The translations under genes were made by a program, and so were the position numbers. Shown here piece by piece: positions 1 to 9,092 of a stretch of DNA of 64,000 nucleotides; position 1 is the stretch's first letter, and each line of letters starts with the position of its first letter. Below the pieces are notes generated by a model. The model made no database searches. It saw only the letters and a list, made by a program, of their open reading frames with translations, and was not told the origin of the DNA. The DNA comes from Leptolyngbya sp. KIOST-1 (GTDB taxonomy: Bacteria; Cyanobacteriota; Cyanobacteriia; Phormidesmidales; Phormidesmidaceae). The stretch spans positions 868,001-932,000 of the forward strand of contig NZ_JQFA01000004.1 in the NCBI RefSeq assembly GCF_000763385.1, in the 5' to 3' direction.

Positions 1-2913
1 GTGGCCAAAGAAGATGGGGCTAAAGGCGGCGGGCTCTTTTTTGGTGCCGCCGATGCCGCCGTAGGTGTGGAGGATGAGGGCGCGATCGCCCACCTGCCAC
101 TCGGCGATCGCGTCGTGAATTGCCTCCGGGCGACCGTTGTCTTTCGCGGTACAGAGCACCGAGCTGACCCGGCCCTTTTGGGCCACCACCTCGGCCCACG
201 ACTCTTTGCGAATGTAGCGGTAGGCCGCTTTGGCGCCGCCAAACACGACGCGATCGGGCTGCAGCCGAAACAGGGCGCGGGGACCGAGGGCCTGCACCAC
301 AAAGGTACCGCTGGCGTCCTGTGCCCCGTAGATGTACCAGCCCGACTCGTTGTAGGGCGATTTTTCTAAATCCCGCGTGGTCGAAGGGTCGCTGCCGTAG
401 GCCTCCATGGTGGCTACCGGGGGCAGGCTGAGCTGTTCCTCCGGGCCGTCAAAGGCGCGGCTGACCCGGTTAAAGTGGCGCACCCGCCACCGGTCGGTAA
501 CCGCCACCGGCTCGACAAACTGCACCAGGCCGTAGTAGCGCCCGGTCACCTCCATGGGCTGGGTGCTGATCAGGAGGGTAACGCCGTCTTTGTCCAGCAC
601 CACCTGGGGGTTCTCCACCACGGCAATCATGTCGTCTTCGGGCAGCGAACCGGCCAGGGACTCCAGCGGGTCAACCCGCAGCCAGTGGTTGAGCCGCACG
701 GGGTTGATCACCCCGTCAAAGCGGCTGGCGTACTCGGCATCGGCGCTAAAGTGCACGTCGTGGGTGACCGCCTGCACCATCCTTTGGGTGAGGGGATGGT
801 CTGACCAGCGCAGCTTGACCACTCGGCCCACCAGGCCCTGGTGATCGTCGGGGGCATGGTGAATTTCGTAGAAAACGCCACCAAACCGCTCCTGCTTGGC
901 GGGCAAAATCAGCCGCCCCACCCAGTCGCCCAGGGGCAGGTAGAGGGCCGGGTCGGGTCGCCGGTCGAGGGGGTAGTTCTGGTAGCGCACCAGGGGGTGA
1001 GCGGCAAAAATGTCGTAGTTGTTGGCCTCGCCGCCCCGCTCCAGCTCGGCCTCCAGGATTTCGCCCCGCAGAATGGCATTGATGGTGTCAATGGTTTGCG
1101 CCAGCGAACTGCGGCCATCGGGCAGGAGCAGCTTGGGGTCAAGGATGCCCCCCGGCACCTGGTGCCCCACCGGCCCCATGGACACCAGGGTGATTTTGCC
1201 CCGGCGCTTGGCCCGGTTCCAGTAGGAGAGGGGAAACAGCTTCCAGCGCCCCGGAAAGATCTTCGGCCCCAGCTTTTCCACCGTGTCTTTCTCTCCCACC
1301 AGGTGGTAGAGGTGCTCCAGGGCCAGGAGGTTGATGTTGGCGCTGATCACCCCGCCCAGGGAAATCACATCCACCGGTGCCCCCAGGGCGCGCTTCAGGT
1401 AGGGGGCGCAGGCGCAGGACATCTGCCCGCCGCCGCTGTAGCCAATGAAGGTGACAGGAATACCGCTGCCCACCGGGTAGCCATTTTTCAGCAGCCCGTT
1501 GTAAACCACCTGGGCAATCCCCTGGTTGTAGAGCGGGCCGTAGCGCTTGTCGGCGGAGACCCCCACAATCAGCACGTTGCGAATATTGACCAGCAGCCCC
1601 AGCAGGCTGGCGGGGTTAGCAAAGCGCAGGGTGTCGGCGTAGCGCCACAGAAATGACAGGGGACGATCCTCATTGAGGGGGGCATTCATCACCGAGTAGG
1701 GCATGATGCCGCGAATCAGCCCCACATCCTCGGGGAGGGTGGGGGCAAGGGTATCGAGAAATTCTTCAATATCGGGCAGGTACTCGAAGCTGGAGATGCC
1801 AATGCCGTCGAGGTAGACCAGGTAGCGGCTGACCTGGTTGGGGTCGGCGAGCGGTTCAGCCAGTTCCCCGGCGTTGAGGGTGGTGTTGACTTCGTCGTCG
1901 TACCAGCCCGCCCACCAGCCCAGGGTTTCGAGGGGGGCCAGGAGCCCGGCCACCACCAGGGCCACCAGGCCAATCCAGATTAAATTCAGCACCAGCACCA
2001 GGGGGGCGGGTAGGCTGCTCAGCCAGCCAAACCACCACAGCCGCAGGGGACGCAGTAAGGTCAGTGTGGCCACCGTCAGCACCACCATGGCCAGCAGTCC
2101 CAGGAAGGGCTTCAGGTTGGGCCACAGCCGTTCGCTGGTGGGGACCGGGGGAACGGCTACCGCAGCGCCACCACTGGCCGGGACAGCAGCCAGCGGTGGC
2201 GGATCGCCGGTAACGGCTGCGATCACCTGGACCTGGCTGAGGGCATTGATGCGTTGGCTGAATTCCTCCTGCCAGCGGGTGGAGGTTTGGGCCAGGTCGT
2301 CCCGGTAGGAGGCGGTCAGGGCGCGGCGGCTGGTGACCAAATCCACCCCCGCCGCCCGGTTGGCGATGCGTTTGCCCAGACTGGCCAGGGGGCGGCCGAC
2401 GGTGTTTTGCAGTACCTGCAGCAGCACCCAGCCAAAAACGACGTAGCCAAAGGCATTGCCAAGGCCAAGGTTGGCGATCGCCGCCACCCCCACCACCATG
2501 GCCAGCAGATGCCACACCGACAGCAGATTGAGGATGGGGAGGCCCAGGTAGGGCAGCGCCCCCAAAAACGCAAACAACAGCGGCGCATAGGCCGCCCCCA
2601 GCACCGTCACCAGCTGGCCAAAGGGCAGCGATCGCGTCCAGGGAGCCAGGGTAACCAGCCAGGTGCTCAGCACCAGGGCTAAAAAGCCAAAGGCAAACAG
2701 CACCGCATTGATGGCCAGGCTGAGGGCAAACCGGGCCGGCCTTACCTGATTGATAAACAAGATAATGCTCTGGCCAATGCCCTGGGACAGCCCCGCCAGC
2801 AGCACCACCAGCAGCGCCAGTCCCTGCCCTCGGGGGAGGGTGGTGGCAATCCGAAAAGCTTCCGCGTTGAGAGCAAAGACGTACCCCAGCACTTCCCAAA
2901 AGCGATCGAGCAT
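1..2913 (-). CDS. Large membrane protein with alpha/beta-hydrolase-like region (3' end outside window)
   Basis: An open frame runs without a stop from an ATG at 2913 to base 1 (971 codons), so the C-terminus lies outside the window. Residues 1-200 hold several hydrophobic segments resembling a Yip1-like membrane domain. A linker rich in Ala and Pro follows, then two more membrane segments near 265-335. The remaining part is soluble-looking and contains GYSGGGQ, a G-x-S-G-G nucleophile-elbow motif. I infer a membrane-anchored alpha/beta-hydrolase-like protein, substrate unknown. The reading frame is certain because codon periodicity is consistent throughout; the function is a guess from the motif. 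Frames read in other phases across this interval are shadows. Confidence 0.72.
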   Translation of the reverse strand, partial: MLDRFWEVLGYVFALNAEAFRIATTLPRGQGLALLVVLLAGLSQGIGQSIILFINQVRPARFALSLAINAVLFAFGFLALVLSTWLVTLAPWTRSLPFGQLVTVLGAAYAPLLFAFLGALPYLGLPILNLLSVWHLLAMVVGVAAIANLGLGNAFGYVVFGWVLLQVLQNTVGRPLASLGKRIANRAAGVDLVTSRRALTASYRDDLAQTSTRWQEEFSQRINALSQVQVIAAVTGDPPPLAAVPASGGAAVAVPPVPTSERLWPNLKPFLGLLAMVVLTVATLTLLRPLRLWWFGWLSSLPAPLVLVLNLIWIGLVALVVAGLLAPLETLGWWAGWYDDEVNTTLNAGELAEPLADPNQVSRYLVYLDGIGISSFEYLPDIEEFLDTLAPTLPEDVGLIRGIMPYSVMNAPLNEDRPLSFLWRYADTLRFANPASLLGLLVNIRNVLIVGVSADKRYGPLYNQGIAQVVYNGLLKNGYPVGSGIPVTFIGYSGGGQMSCACAPYLKRALGAPVDVISLGGVISANINLLALEHLYHLVGEKDTVEKLGPKIFPGRWKLFPLSYWNRAKRRGKITLVSMGPVGHQVPGGILDPKLLLPDGRSSLAQTIDTINAILRGEILEAELERGGEANNYDIFAAHPLVRYQNYPLDRRPDPALYLPLGDWVGRLILPAKQERFGGVFYEIHHAPDDHQGLVGRVVKLRWSDHPLTQRMVQAVTHDVHFSADAEYASRFDGVINPVRLNHWLRVDPLESLAGSLPEDDMIAVVENPQVVLDKDGVTLLISTQPMEVTGRYYGLVQFVEPVAVTDRWRVRHFNRVSRAFDGPEEQLSLPPVATMEAYGSDPSTTRDLEKSPYNESGWYIYGAQDASGTFVVQALGPRALFRLQPDRVVFGGAKAAYRYIRKESWAEVVAQKGRVSSVLCTAKDNGRPEAIHDAIAEWQVGDRALILHTYGGIGGTKKEPAAFSPIFFGH

Positions 2914-3119
2914 TGACCCCGGCCTCAATGGTGTGCCGAGATCTTACTCCAAGGGCAGAGCCAAAATAGCCTCTGTTAGGTTAAGTGAAGGATCTCGAGG
3001 GGAGCCTGGCGGGGAGACTCCAAAACCAGGCTGGGGGCTGTAACCGTTGATTCCTGAGCTGTCAGAGGCTAACTGATGACAGCCCCTAGAATAGAGCCAG
3101 CGCTATACCCGGCATTTCT

Positions 3120-3719
3120 ATGGCGAAACTCTGGCCCTACGCCACCCCCGGCATTCCCGACCACCTGTTCGAGCAGCTGCCCGGTATTCCCCTCAGCAGC
3201 CGGGAGGTGCGGTTGCTGCTGCTGGGCTACCTGCGGCTCCGCCCCAAGGATGTGCTGTGGGATATTGGCGCGGGCACCGGCACCCTGGCGATCGAGGCGG
3301 CGCTGATGATGCCGGGGGGTAAGGTGGTGGCGGTGGAGCGCGATGGCGATGTGGCCGACCTGGTGCGGCGCAACTGCGATCGCTTCGGCCTCTCCAACGT
3401 ACAGGTGATCCAGGGCAGTGCCCCCGACTGCCTGGGCGACCTGCCCCACCACCCCGACTGCATTTTTGTTGAAGGGGGCCGCAACCTGAAAGATATCCTG
3501 CTGGCCGCCTGGGACTACCTGCCCTCCCTGGGCCGGGTGGTGGTGACGGCGGGCAACCTGGAAACCCTCTACGCGGTGTCCGAGACCTTTGCCCAGCTGC
3601 GGGTGCGGAACATTGAGGCGGCCCAGCCCGCTGTCAATCGGCTGGAGACCAAGGGCAATTACCAGGTGTTCACGGCGGTAGACCCAATCTTCATTCTCAG
3701 CGGCGAAAAGTACGAGTGA
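3120..3719 (+). CDS. cbiT: Precorrin-6Y C15-methyltransferase (decarboxylating), CbiT
   Basis: A 199-residue class I SAM-dependent methyltransferase. Motif I is WDIGAGTGTLAIEAA (residues 43-57) and the acidic ribose-binding residue follows in VVAVERDGD. These, with the opening LWPYATPGIPDHLFE, are characteristic of CbiT, which methylates C-15 and decarboxylates the acetate side chain of precorrin-6Y/cobalt-precorrin during corrin synthesis. Length fits a stand-alone CbiT; the C-5 methylase CbiE is not in the window. The gene is followed after 19 bases by an ADP-ribosylglycohydrolase gene with its own AGGAGG-like site, so the two may be cotranscribed. Confidence 0.88.
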   Translation: MAKLWPYATPGIPDHLFEQLPGIPLSSREVRLLLLGYLRLRPKDVLWDIGAGTGTLAIEAALMMPGGKVVAVERDGDVADLVRRNCDRFGLSNVQVIQGSAPDCLGDLPHHPDCIFVEGGRNLKDILLAAWDYLPSLGRVVVTAGNLETLYAVSETFAQLRVRNIEAAQPAVNRLETKGNYQVFTAVDPIFILSGEKYE

Positions 3720-3738
3720 TTCCCAGGAGGGCAGCACG

Positions 3739-4647
3739 ATGACCATCACTGCATCAGAACGCTTTCGGGGCTGCCTGCTGGGGCTGGCGGCGGGGGATGC
3801 TGTGGGCACCACGGTCGAATTTCGGCCCCGGGGTTCATTTTCGCCAGTCACCGATATGGTGGGCGGTGGCCCGTTTGACCTCCAGCCGGGCCAGTGGACC
3901 GATGACACCTCGATGGCCCTCTGCCTGGCCACAAGCCTGGTGGAGCAGGGGGCCTTCGATGCCGCCGACCAGATGGATCGCTACTGCCAGTGGTACGAAC
4001 AGGGCTACCTCAGCAGTACCGGTCACTGCTTTGACATTGGCAACACGGTGCGACAAGCGCTGGAGGAATACAAGCGGTCGGGCCAGCCCTTCAGCGGCTC
4101 TACCCATCCCCAATCGGCGGGCAATGGCTGCCTGATGCGGCTCGCCCCCGTGCCCATGTTTTACAGCGCAGACCGCGATCGCGCCATAGCGTTTTCGGGC
4201 GAGAGTTCTCGCACCACCCACGGGACCGCCGAATGTGTCGAGGCCAGTCGGCTGTTCGGCCATGTGCTGTTCCAGGCTCTCTCAGGCGCTGGCAAACGGA
4301 CCATTCTGCTCGAACACGATCTGGAAACCTTTGCATCTCCCGCCATTCGGGCCATTGCCGCCGGAGCGTATCAACGTAAGCCCGTCGAGGAGATTCGCGG
4401 CACAGGGTATGTGGTCGACAGTTTAGAGGCGGCGCTGTGGTGTTTTTGGACCACAGAAACCTACGAGCAGGCCGTTCTGGCCGCCGCCAACCTGGGCGAT
4501 GACGCCGATACCACCGCCGCCATCTGTGGTCAGGTGGCCGGTGCCTACTACGGCGAAGCGGGCATCCCCGAGCGGTGGCTGAGCCAACTCACCCTGGGGG
4601 ATCAGATTGCAGCCCTGGCCGATCGGCTCCAGGCTGCCGCTGTCTAG
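3739..4647 (+). CDS. ADP-ribosylglycohydrolase family protein (DraG-like)
   Basis: This 302-residue protein has the metal-binding signatures of the ADP-ribosyl-glycohydrolase fold. These are an N-terminal GCLLGLAAGDAVGTTVEF, then QWTDDTSMAL (paired Asp metal ligands) and, near the C-terminus, NLGDDADTTAAICGQVAGA. The family removes ADP-ribose from Arg or from small molecules using two divalent metals; the substrate here cannot be told. A purine-rich CCAGGAGG lies just before the ATG. It follows cbiT on the same strand with a short gap. Confidence 0.88.
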   Translation: MTITASERFRGCLLGLAAGDAVGTTVEFRPRGSFSPVTDMVGGGPFDLQPGQWTDDTSMALCLATSLVEQGAFDAADQMDRYCQWYEQGYLSSTGHCFDIGNTVRQALEEYKRSGQPFSGSTHPQSAGNGCLMRLAPVPMFYSADRDRAIAFSGESSRTTHGTAECVEASRLFGHVLFQALSGAGKRTILLEHDLETFASPAIRAIAAGAYQRKPVEEIRGTGYVVDSLEAALWCFWTTETYEQAVLAAANLGDDADTTAAICGQVAGAYYGEAGIPERWLSQLTLGDQIAALADRLQAAAV

Positions 4648-4732
4648 TCTGGGCTATTCATCAGAATTTTGAGCTATCCTCTTATGGGATGGGCCTCTGG
4701 CCCGTTACGCCCTGAGCATTAAATAAATCTAG

Positions 4733-5089
4733 CTAAACAGCCAGCACCTGCTGAATTCGGCGCTCCAGCTGATCGAGGTCGAGGCCGCCCTGGTCGCGGT
4801 TGATGCGGCGCACCGTCGAGTTGACCTTCGACAGATCCTCCAGCAGGTCGGTCAAAATCTCCTGCTGCTGCCGCGACTGAATCACCTCGCGCGGCTCCTG
4901 CACCAGATCGCGCACAATAGTGTCCTCGGTGCGGGAGGCCACAATGGGGTCGGTGTGCCCCTCCAAAAATACAAACGTCCGCCGTCCGGGGCCGCGCTCC
5001 TCTTCAACCGGCTGGAGCGAGGTCACCTGGTCCGATCGCACGTACTTACCAAAGCCTAAATGTACCAATACCGACGATTGAATCTTCAT
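4733..5089 (-). CDS. Conserved cyanobacterial protein with RemA-like N-terminus
   Basis: I take the ATG at 5089, giving 118 residues beginning MKIQSSVLVHLGFGKYVRSD; an in-frame ATG at 5155 would add 22 low-complexity Gly/Ser/Arg residues. The opening hydrophobic strand and FGKYV-x-DQV pattern resemble the small RemA/DUF370 regulatory fold. The C-terminal third (LLEDLSKVNSTVRRIN) looks helical, possibly coiled coil. Function unknown; the RemA comparison is a weak inference from pattern only. It is convergent with the preceding plus-strand gene. Confidence 0.6.
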   Translation of the reverse strand: MKIQSSVLVHLGFGKYVRSDQVTSLQPVEEERGPGRRTFVFLEGHTDPIVASRTEDTIVRDLVQEPREVIQSRQQQEILTDLLEDLSKVNSTVRRINRDQGGLDLDQLERRIQQVLAV

Positions 5090-5322
5090 ACTGCCACTGC
5101 GTCTACTACCGCTATATCCCCATGATAAATACCGTTTAGAACCACCAGAAGCCAACCCAGGAGAGGATTCTACGGTAGTTTAGGTAGGGGTTTACGCGGC
5201 GGTTTCAGCCGTGACGGGTTGACCTCAAAATCCCTGGGACAGTCACCGGAAAAATGTCGCGATCGCCCCATCCAAGCCCTGGTGAAACCACGGCTCTGTT
5301 GTCCATTATTTCAAGGGTGAAA

Positions 5323-6327
5323 ATGCCTCCTTCTATGCAGCATCCCAGTCGCCACGTGTGGGACTTTTGGTATTACTTTGACGCCGCCAATCATCTTTTT
5401 CATATTTTTTATTTAAATGCCGATCGGGACTTAGTGGCCTCAGACCAACATCACTTTGCTTCCTGCGTTGGCCATGCCACCACCGCCGATTTCGACCACA
5501 TTGACTGGGGCAAGGCCGACAGTTGCCATGTTCTGAAACCCGCCCTGGGCCACTGGGCCAACACCTGTATCTGGAGTGGCGATGTGATCCAGGTGCAAAA
5601 CGGCTACCTGATGTTTTTTACCTCCCGCGATCGCCATCGGGATGACGGCTTTACCCAGAGCATTGGGGTAGCCTATACCGACGATGTGGGGTCGCCCCAC
5701 TGGCAAATTCTAGACACCCAAATTAGGCCTGGTTCTGTCTACCACACCAGGAGCATCGACGGAGATCTGACCTTTCACGCCTGGCGCGATCCATTTTTGT
5801 TTCGGCAGCAAGACGGCCAAATTTACATGCTACTTTCCGCTAAAACTGGCGATGGCCACCTGGGGCGCAGCGGCGCGATCGCCCTCCTCAGCGTTTCCGA
5901 ATCGGACTTTTCGGCGGCAGTCCAGGGCCACCGCGAATGGGAATATCTATCCCCAGCGGTGCAGCCCCGCTGCTATGCCGAAATGGAAGTGCCCCAGCTG
6001 TACAAAAATCCCCAGGGCGGCTACGAACTCGTCTTTTCCACCTGGGCGAAATACGATTTTGCGCCGACCACAGAAGGAGCGGGCGGCTTTCAGGGGTTAA
6101 CCCTACCAAGGTCTGGCGACACCGAAGCGGCTATCGAGTTCTCCTCAACTAACCCAAATTTTCGTGTGCTGCTGCCTGAGAAATACGGCCTATACGCCTG
6201 CCGTATTGTGCCCGAACTCGACGGCGAAATTATCGGGTTTGACATCCAGATGGGAGGCATTCGCCGCAGCGGCATCAAAACCAGGCTTGCCGCAATGGAC
6301 CGCGATTTTTCAGACTTTTCAGTTTAG
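5323..6327 (+). CDS. GH32/GH68-like glycoside hydrolase (five-bladed beta-propeller)
   Basis: The start at 5323 is preferred because AAGGGTGAAA precedes the ATG and the family signature HVWDFW follows soon after; the frame stays open back to an ATG at 5254. The 334-residue product shows the three landmarks of clan GH-J beta-propellers: an early Asp in VWDFW (nucleophile position), WRDPFLF (the RDP motif) and a Glu in YAEMEVPQLY (acid/base position). Such enzymes cleave or transfer fructosyl units. There is no signal peptide, so it is probably cytoplasmic. Whether it acts on sucrose or another sugar cannot be read from the sequence. Confidence 0.7.
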   Translation: MPPSMQHPSRHVWDFWYYFDAANHLFHIFYLNADRDLVASDQHHFASCVGHATTADFDHIDWGKADSCHVLKPALGHWANTCIWSGDVIQVQNGYLMFFTSRDRHRDDGFTQSIGVAYTDDVGSPHWQILDTQIRPGSVYHTRSIDGDLTFHAWRDPFLFRQQDGQIYMLLSAKTGDGHLGRSGAIALLSVSESDFSAAVQGHREWEYLSPAVQPRCYAEMEVPQLYKNPQGGYELVFSTWAKYDFAPTTEGAGGFQGLTLPRSGDTEAAIEFSSTNPNFRVLLPEKYGLYACRIVPELDGEIIGFDIQMGGIRRSGIKTRLAAMDRDFSDFSV

Positions 6328-6463
6328 CGTTAGCGTCAAACTATTGTCCCGGCCCAGCGCCTAGGGTGCACAGGTCTGGTGGAGCTGTACCCGATCGCCT
6401 CCATCCCCCCTGCCAGGCTGACTATAGTAGGATTTGGACATCCCAGCGCCAGCACCCGATCTA

Positions 6464-7852
6464 ATGCAGAACTCCGGCTTTTTCCGCAGCGCCCAGCGGT
6501 GGCTGTTTCGCACCCCCGAGCGCGCCCTCAACCAGGCCTACGAAGCCGCCCAGATGATTGTGGCGATCGAGCGCGAGTACTTCGGCGGCAACCCTATCTC
6601 AACCCGCTACGGCAGCTACGGCGACAGCGCCATGGAGTATTTTCAGGGCGAGCTGAAGAAATACCTGAACCTGATCAAGGTGCGGATGGCCGAGTTTCGG
6701 GCCAGTCGTACGGTCGTGCGGGTCAGCGATCCGCGCACGATGGAAGTGCAGCTGCCCGCCTCCGAGGCCGACGAACTGGCCGTCAGCGTAATTGACCAGC
6801 AGGCGATGTTTTTTCGCAAGCTGCGCCTGGTGGACGAGGTGCTGGCCCGCTACGCCAGCCTGGATGCCAACCCCGAGCGGGTAATTACCCTGGCCAATGG
6901 ATCCGATGGCCGCCTGGAGCCAGCCCCCTCGGCCCAGGTGTTGCGCTCCAAGGCCAACCAGGCCCGCGGCGGCGGGGCGAATCTGGCCAGCCAGAATGGC
7001 GTCGCCGCCACCAACCCCCTGAACCCCGACGGCACCCGCGCGGCGGGCCTTTCCGATCGCGTCAACGTGCTGCCCCGCTCCATTCTGCGCACCGTCGATC
7101 GCATTCGGCAGGACCTCGACCCCAACGCCGAACAGGAGGTGGTGAAAGAGTTTCGCAGCTCCAAGTCCAAAACCACCGCCGCTATTCGGTTTGTGCTGCT
7201 GCTGATCATTGTGCCGCTGCTGACCCAGCAGTTTACCAAGGCCTTTATCGTGGGGCCAATCGTTGACCGGGTGCGGGCAGGCGGCTCCGAACCCGAGGTT
7301 TTTCTCAATATCGAAATGGAAGAAGAAGCACTCCACGAGCTGCAGCAGTTCGAGGAGCGGCTGCGCTTCGAGGTGCTAATCGGCAAAGCGCCGCCGCTGT
7401 CCGAACTCAACATCGAGCAGCGGGTACGCACCAAAGCCAGCGAGATTGAAGACGACTACCGCGCCCGCAGCGCCAGCGCCGTCAAAAACGTGTTTGCCGA
7501 TATTCTGGCCGCGATCGCCTTTGCCCTTCTGCTCATCTACCGTCGCCAGGACGTCGCCAACGTCAAATCCTTTATGGACGAGATCGTCTACGGCCTCAGC
7601 GACAGCGCCAAAGCCTTCATTATTATCCTGTTCACCGACACCTTCGTCGGCTTCCACTCCCCCCACGGCTGGGAAATCCTCCTAGAAGGACTCTCGCGCC
7701 ACCTGGGCCTACCCGCCAACCGCGACTTCATCTTTCTGTTTATCGCCACTTTCCCCGTTATCCTCGACACCATCTTTAAATACTGGATCTTTCGCTACCT
7801 GAACCGGATCTCGCCATCGGCGGTCGCCACTTATAAGACGATGAATGAGTAG
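6464..7852 (+). CDS. pxcA: Proton extrusion protein PxcA (CemA/CotA family)
   Basis: This 462-residue membrane protein carries the CemA-type C-terminal region. It has a hydrophobic segment AIRFVLLLIIVPLLTQQFTK, a long charged stretch, and three further membrane segments ending in a hydrophobic stretch and YWIFRYLNRISPSAVATYKT. The long soluble N-terminus (WLFRTPERALNQAYEAAQMI) is typical of cyanobacterial PxcA rather than plastid CemA. PxcA is needed for light-dependent Na+-stimulated proton extrusion, which supports inorganic carbon uptake. The ATG at 6464 is chosen over an in-frame TTG at 6434; neither has a strong ribosome site. Confidence 0.88.
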   Translation: MQNSGFFRSAQRWLFRTPERALNQAYEAAQMIVAIEREYFGGNPISTRYGSYGDSAMEYFQGELKKYLNLIKVRMAEFRASRTVVRVSDPRTMEVQLPASEADELAVSVIDQQAMFFRKLRLVDEVLARYASLDANPERVITLANGSDGRLEPAPSAQVLRSKANQARGGGANLASQNGVAATNPLNPDGTRAAGLSDRVNVLPRSILRTVDRIRQDLDPNAEQEVVKEFRSSKSKTTAAIRFVLLLIIVPLLTQQFTKAFIVGPIVDRVRAGGSEPEVFLNIEMEEEALHELQQFEERLRFEVLIGKAPPLSELNIEQRVRTKASEIEDDYRARSASAVKNVFADILAAIAFALLLIYRRQDVANVKSFMDEIVYGLSDSAKAFIIILFTDTFVGFHSPHGWEILLEGLSRHLGLPANRDFIFLFIATFPVILDTIFKYWIFRYLNRISPSAVATYKTMNE

Positions 7853-8594
7853 GTGGGTCAGTGAGTGGATGGGTGGATGGGTAGATGGGTGGGGAGAAGC
7901 GGCTGATTGAAGCTGCCTACAGGCTGATTTGCAGAACAGAGGTTTAAACCGATGATCGGCTGGTCCTTTCCGTGAGGTCCAAGGACGGCGGAACGTCCTT
8001 GTCGACGGGGGTCTGGGGCCTGCGAAATGGCCCCAGCAGCAGATCTGGCTTTTGCCCCCAATTGTGCGCCGCCCCGCCCCACCGACCGCCTTGAAGCAAG
8101 TTCCCCAGCGTTGCGTTGCGGCTGCTCAAAGCAACCGAGTGGTGCTGGATGAGGGTAGCCGCGAATGCACCCTAGGGTAGACCTGGCTTTTAACCCCAAA
8201 TGTACGCCGCCCCGCCCCGCCCCACCGATCACCCTGGGCAAAGGCCCTTTGCCCCTAAGGCGGCATACAGCCCGATACCCTACCTAAAGACAGAGTGTTC
8301 CACTCTCAACACGAATTAACATTTCATAAAATTAGGTCCGCTTTCCGCCATCCCAGTGAGAGAATCTGCCCACACCCCGGCTGTGGACAACTGCTGACCC
8401 TGGCGATTGATAGCTGTGATACCTACCCTATAAAGAGCCACTTGTTATGCTCAGGCCAGCCCCAATCCTCCCCTAGCGACCCCAAACCCATCTCCCATCG
8501 CTTTGGGAAATTGCTCTAGCAACGCCCTGATCTAACCCGCAAGCCCCCAGCCTGCCTGGTCTTCCCCAGGTTCAACTCCCCAGGAGACATCCCC
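7853..8594. repeat. Gene-free spacer with GTGGGTGGATGG-type repeats and an imperfect direct repeat
   Basis: About 740 bases with no convincing gene. Bases 7855-7893 are a run of TGGGTGGA-like units. A roughly 45-base imperfect direct repeat occupies 8041-8086 and 8179-8230; both copies contain CTGGCTTTT followed by CGCCGCCCCGCCCC. Open frames across it merely translate this repeat. The ribosome site CAGGAGA at 8581 belongs to the next gene. Confidence 0.6.
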
Positions 8595-9092
8595 GTGTTT
8601 GAGTACCTGCCCCCCCTCAACAGCCACAACCTGCCCTACCCCGATACCATTCACCCCATCGTGGTGCATTTCGTGATTGCCATGGTGCTATTCGCCGTGC
8701 TCTGCGACCTGATTGGCTTTGTAACCAAAAATACTCGCCTGTTCGAGGTCAGCTGGTGGAACATGGTGTTTGCCACGGTATCCATCTTCATCGCGATTAT
8801 TTTTGGCCAGATTGAAGCCGGCCTGGCCGAACCCTACCCGGCGGCGGTGAGCGATCTCAACCTGCACACCCTGATTGGCTGGTCGCTCTCGGGCATCATT
8901 GCTGCCCTGACCGGTTGGCGCTACATTATCCGTATTCGCACCCCCGAGAAGCTGCCTGGGGCCTACCTGGGCCTCAACGGACTGCTGACGGCGATCGTGC
9001 TATTTCAGATCTATCTGGGCGACAAGCTAGTGTGGGTTTACGGACTGCACAGCGAACCGGTGGTCGAAGCTACCCGGGGAGGGCTGCTGTAA
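8595..9092 (+). CDS. DUF2231 membrane protein, first of pair before ARTO operon
   Basis: GTG start at 8595, placed by CAGGAGA seven bases upstream. The 165-residue product has four hydrophobic helices, with HPIVVHFVIAMVLFAVL near the start (conserved His pair of the DUF2231 family) and a second His in HTLIGWSL. The family is found beside respiratory oxidases and may bind haem, but its role is not established. Its stop overlaps the ATG of the next gene (TAATG), and the cytochrome oxidase subunits follow on the same strand, so it is very probably part of that operon. Confidence 0.85.
   Translation: MFEYLPPLNSHNLPYPDTIHPIVVHFVIAMVLFAVLCDLIGFVTKNTRLFEVSWWNMVFATVSIFIAIIFGQIEAGLAEPYPAAVSDLNLHTLIGWSLSGIIAALTGWRYIIRIRTPEKLPGAYLGLNGLLTAIVLFQIYLGDKLVWVYGLHSEPVVEATRGGLL

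Noticed and set aside
841..1656. 271-codon plus-strand frame
   Set aside because: Antisense shadow of the same membrane protein; composition is typical of reversed GC-rich codons.
1856..2899. 347-codon minus-strand frame inside the large membrane protein
   Set aside because: It is out of phase with the 971-codon frame, rich in Gly/Arg/Pro and without domain sense; a shadow of high-GC coding DNA.
3069..3932. 287-codon minus-strand frame over cbiT
   Set aside because: Antisense to cbiT, which has clear methyltransferase motifs.
7858..8241. 127-codon minus-strand frame before the oxidase operon
   Set aside because: It merely translates the direct repeat and simple repeats; two halves of the product repeat each other.
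8295..8519. 74-codon plus-strand frame
   Set aside because: No recognisable sequence and no ribosome site; the true next gene starts at 8595.
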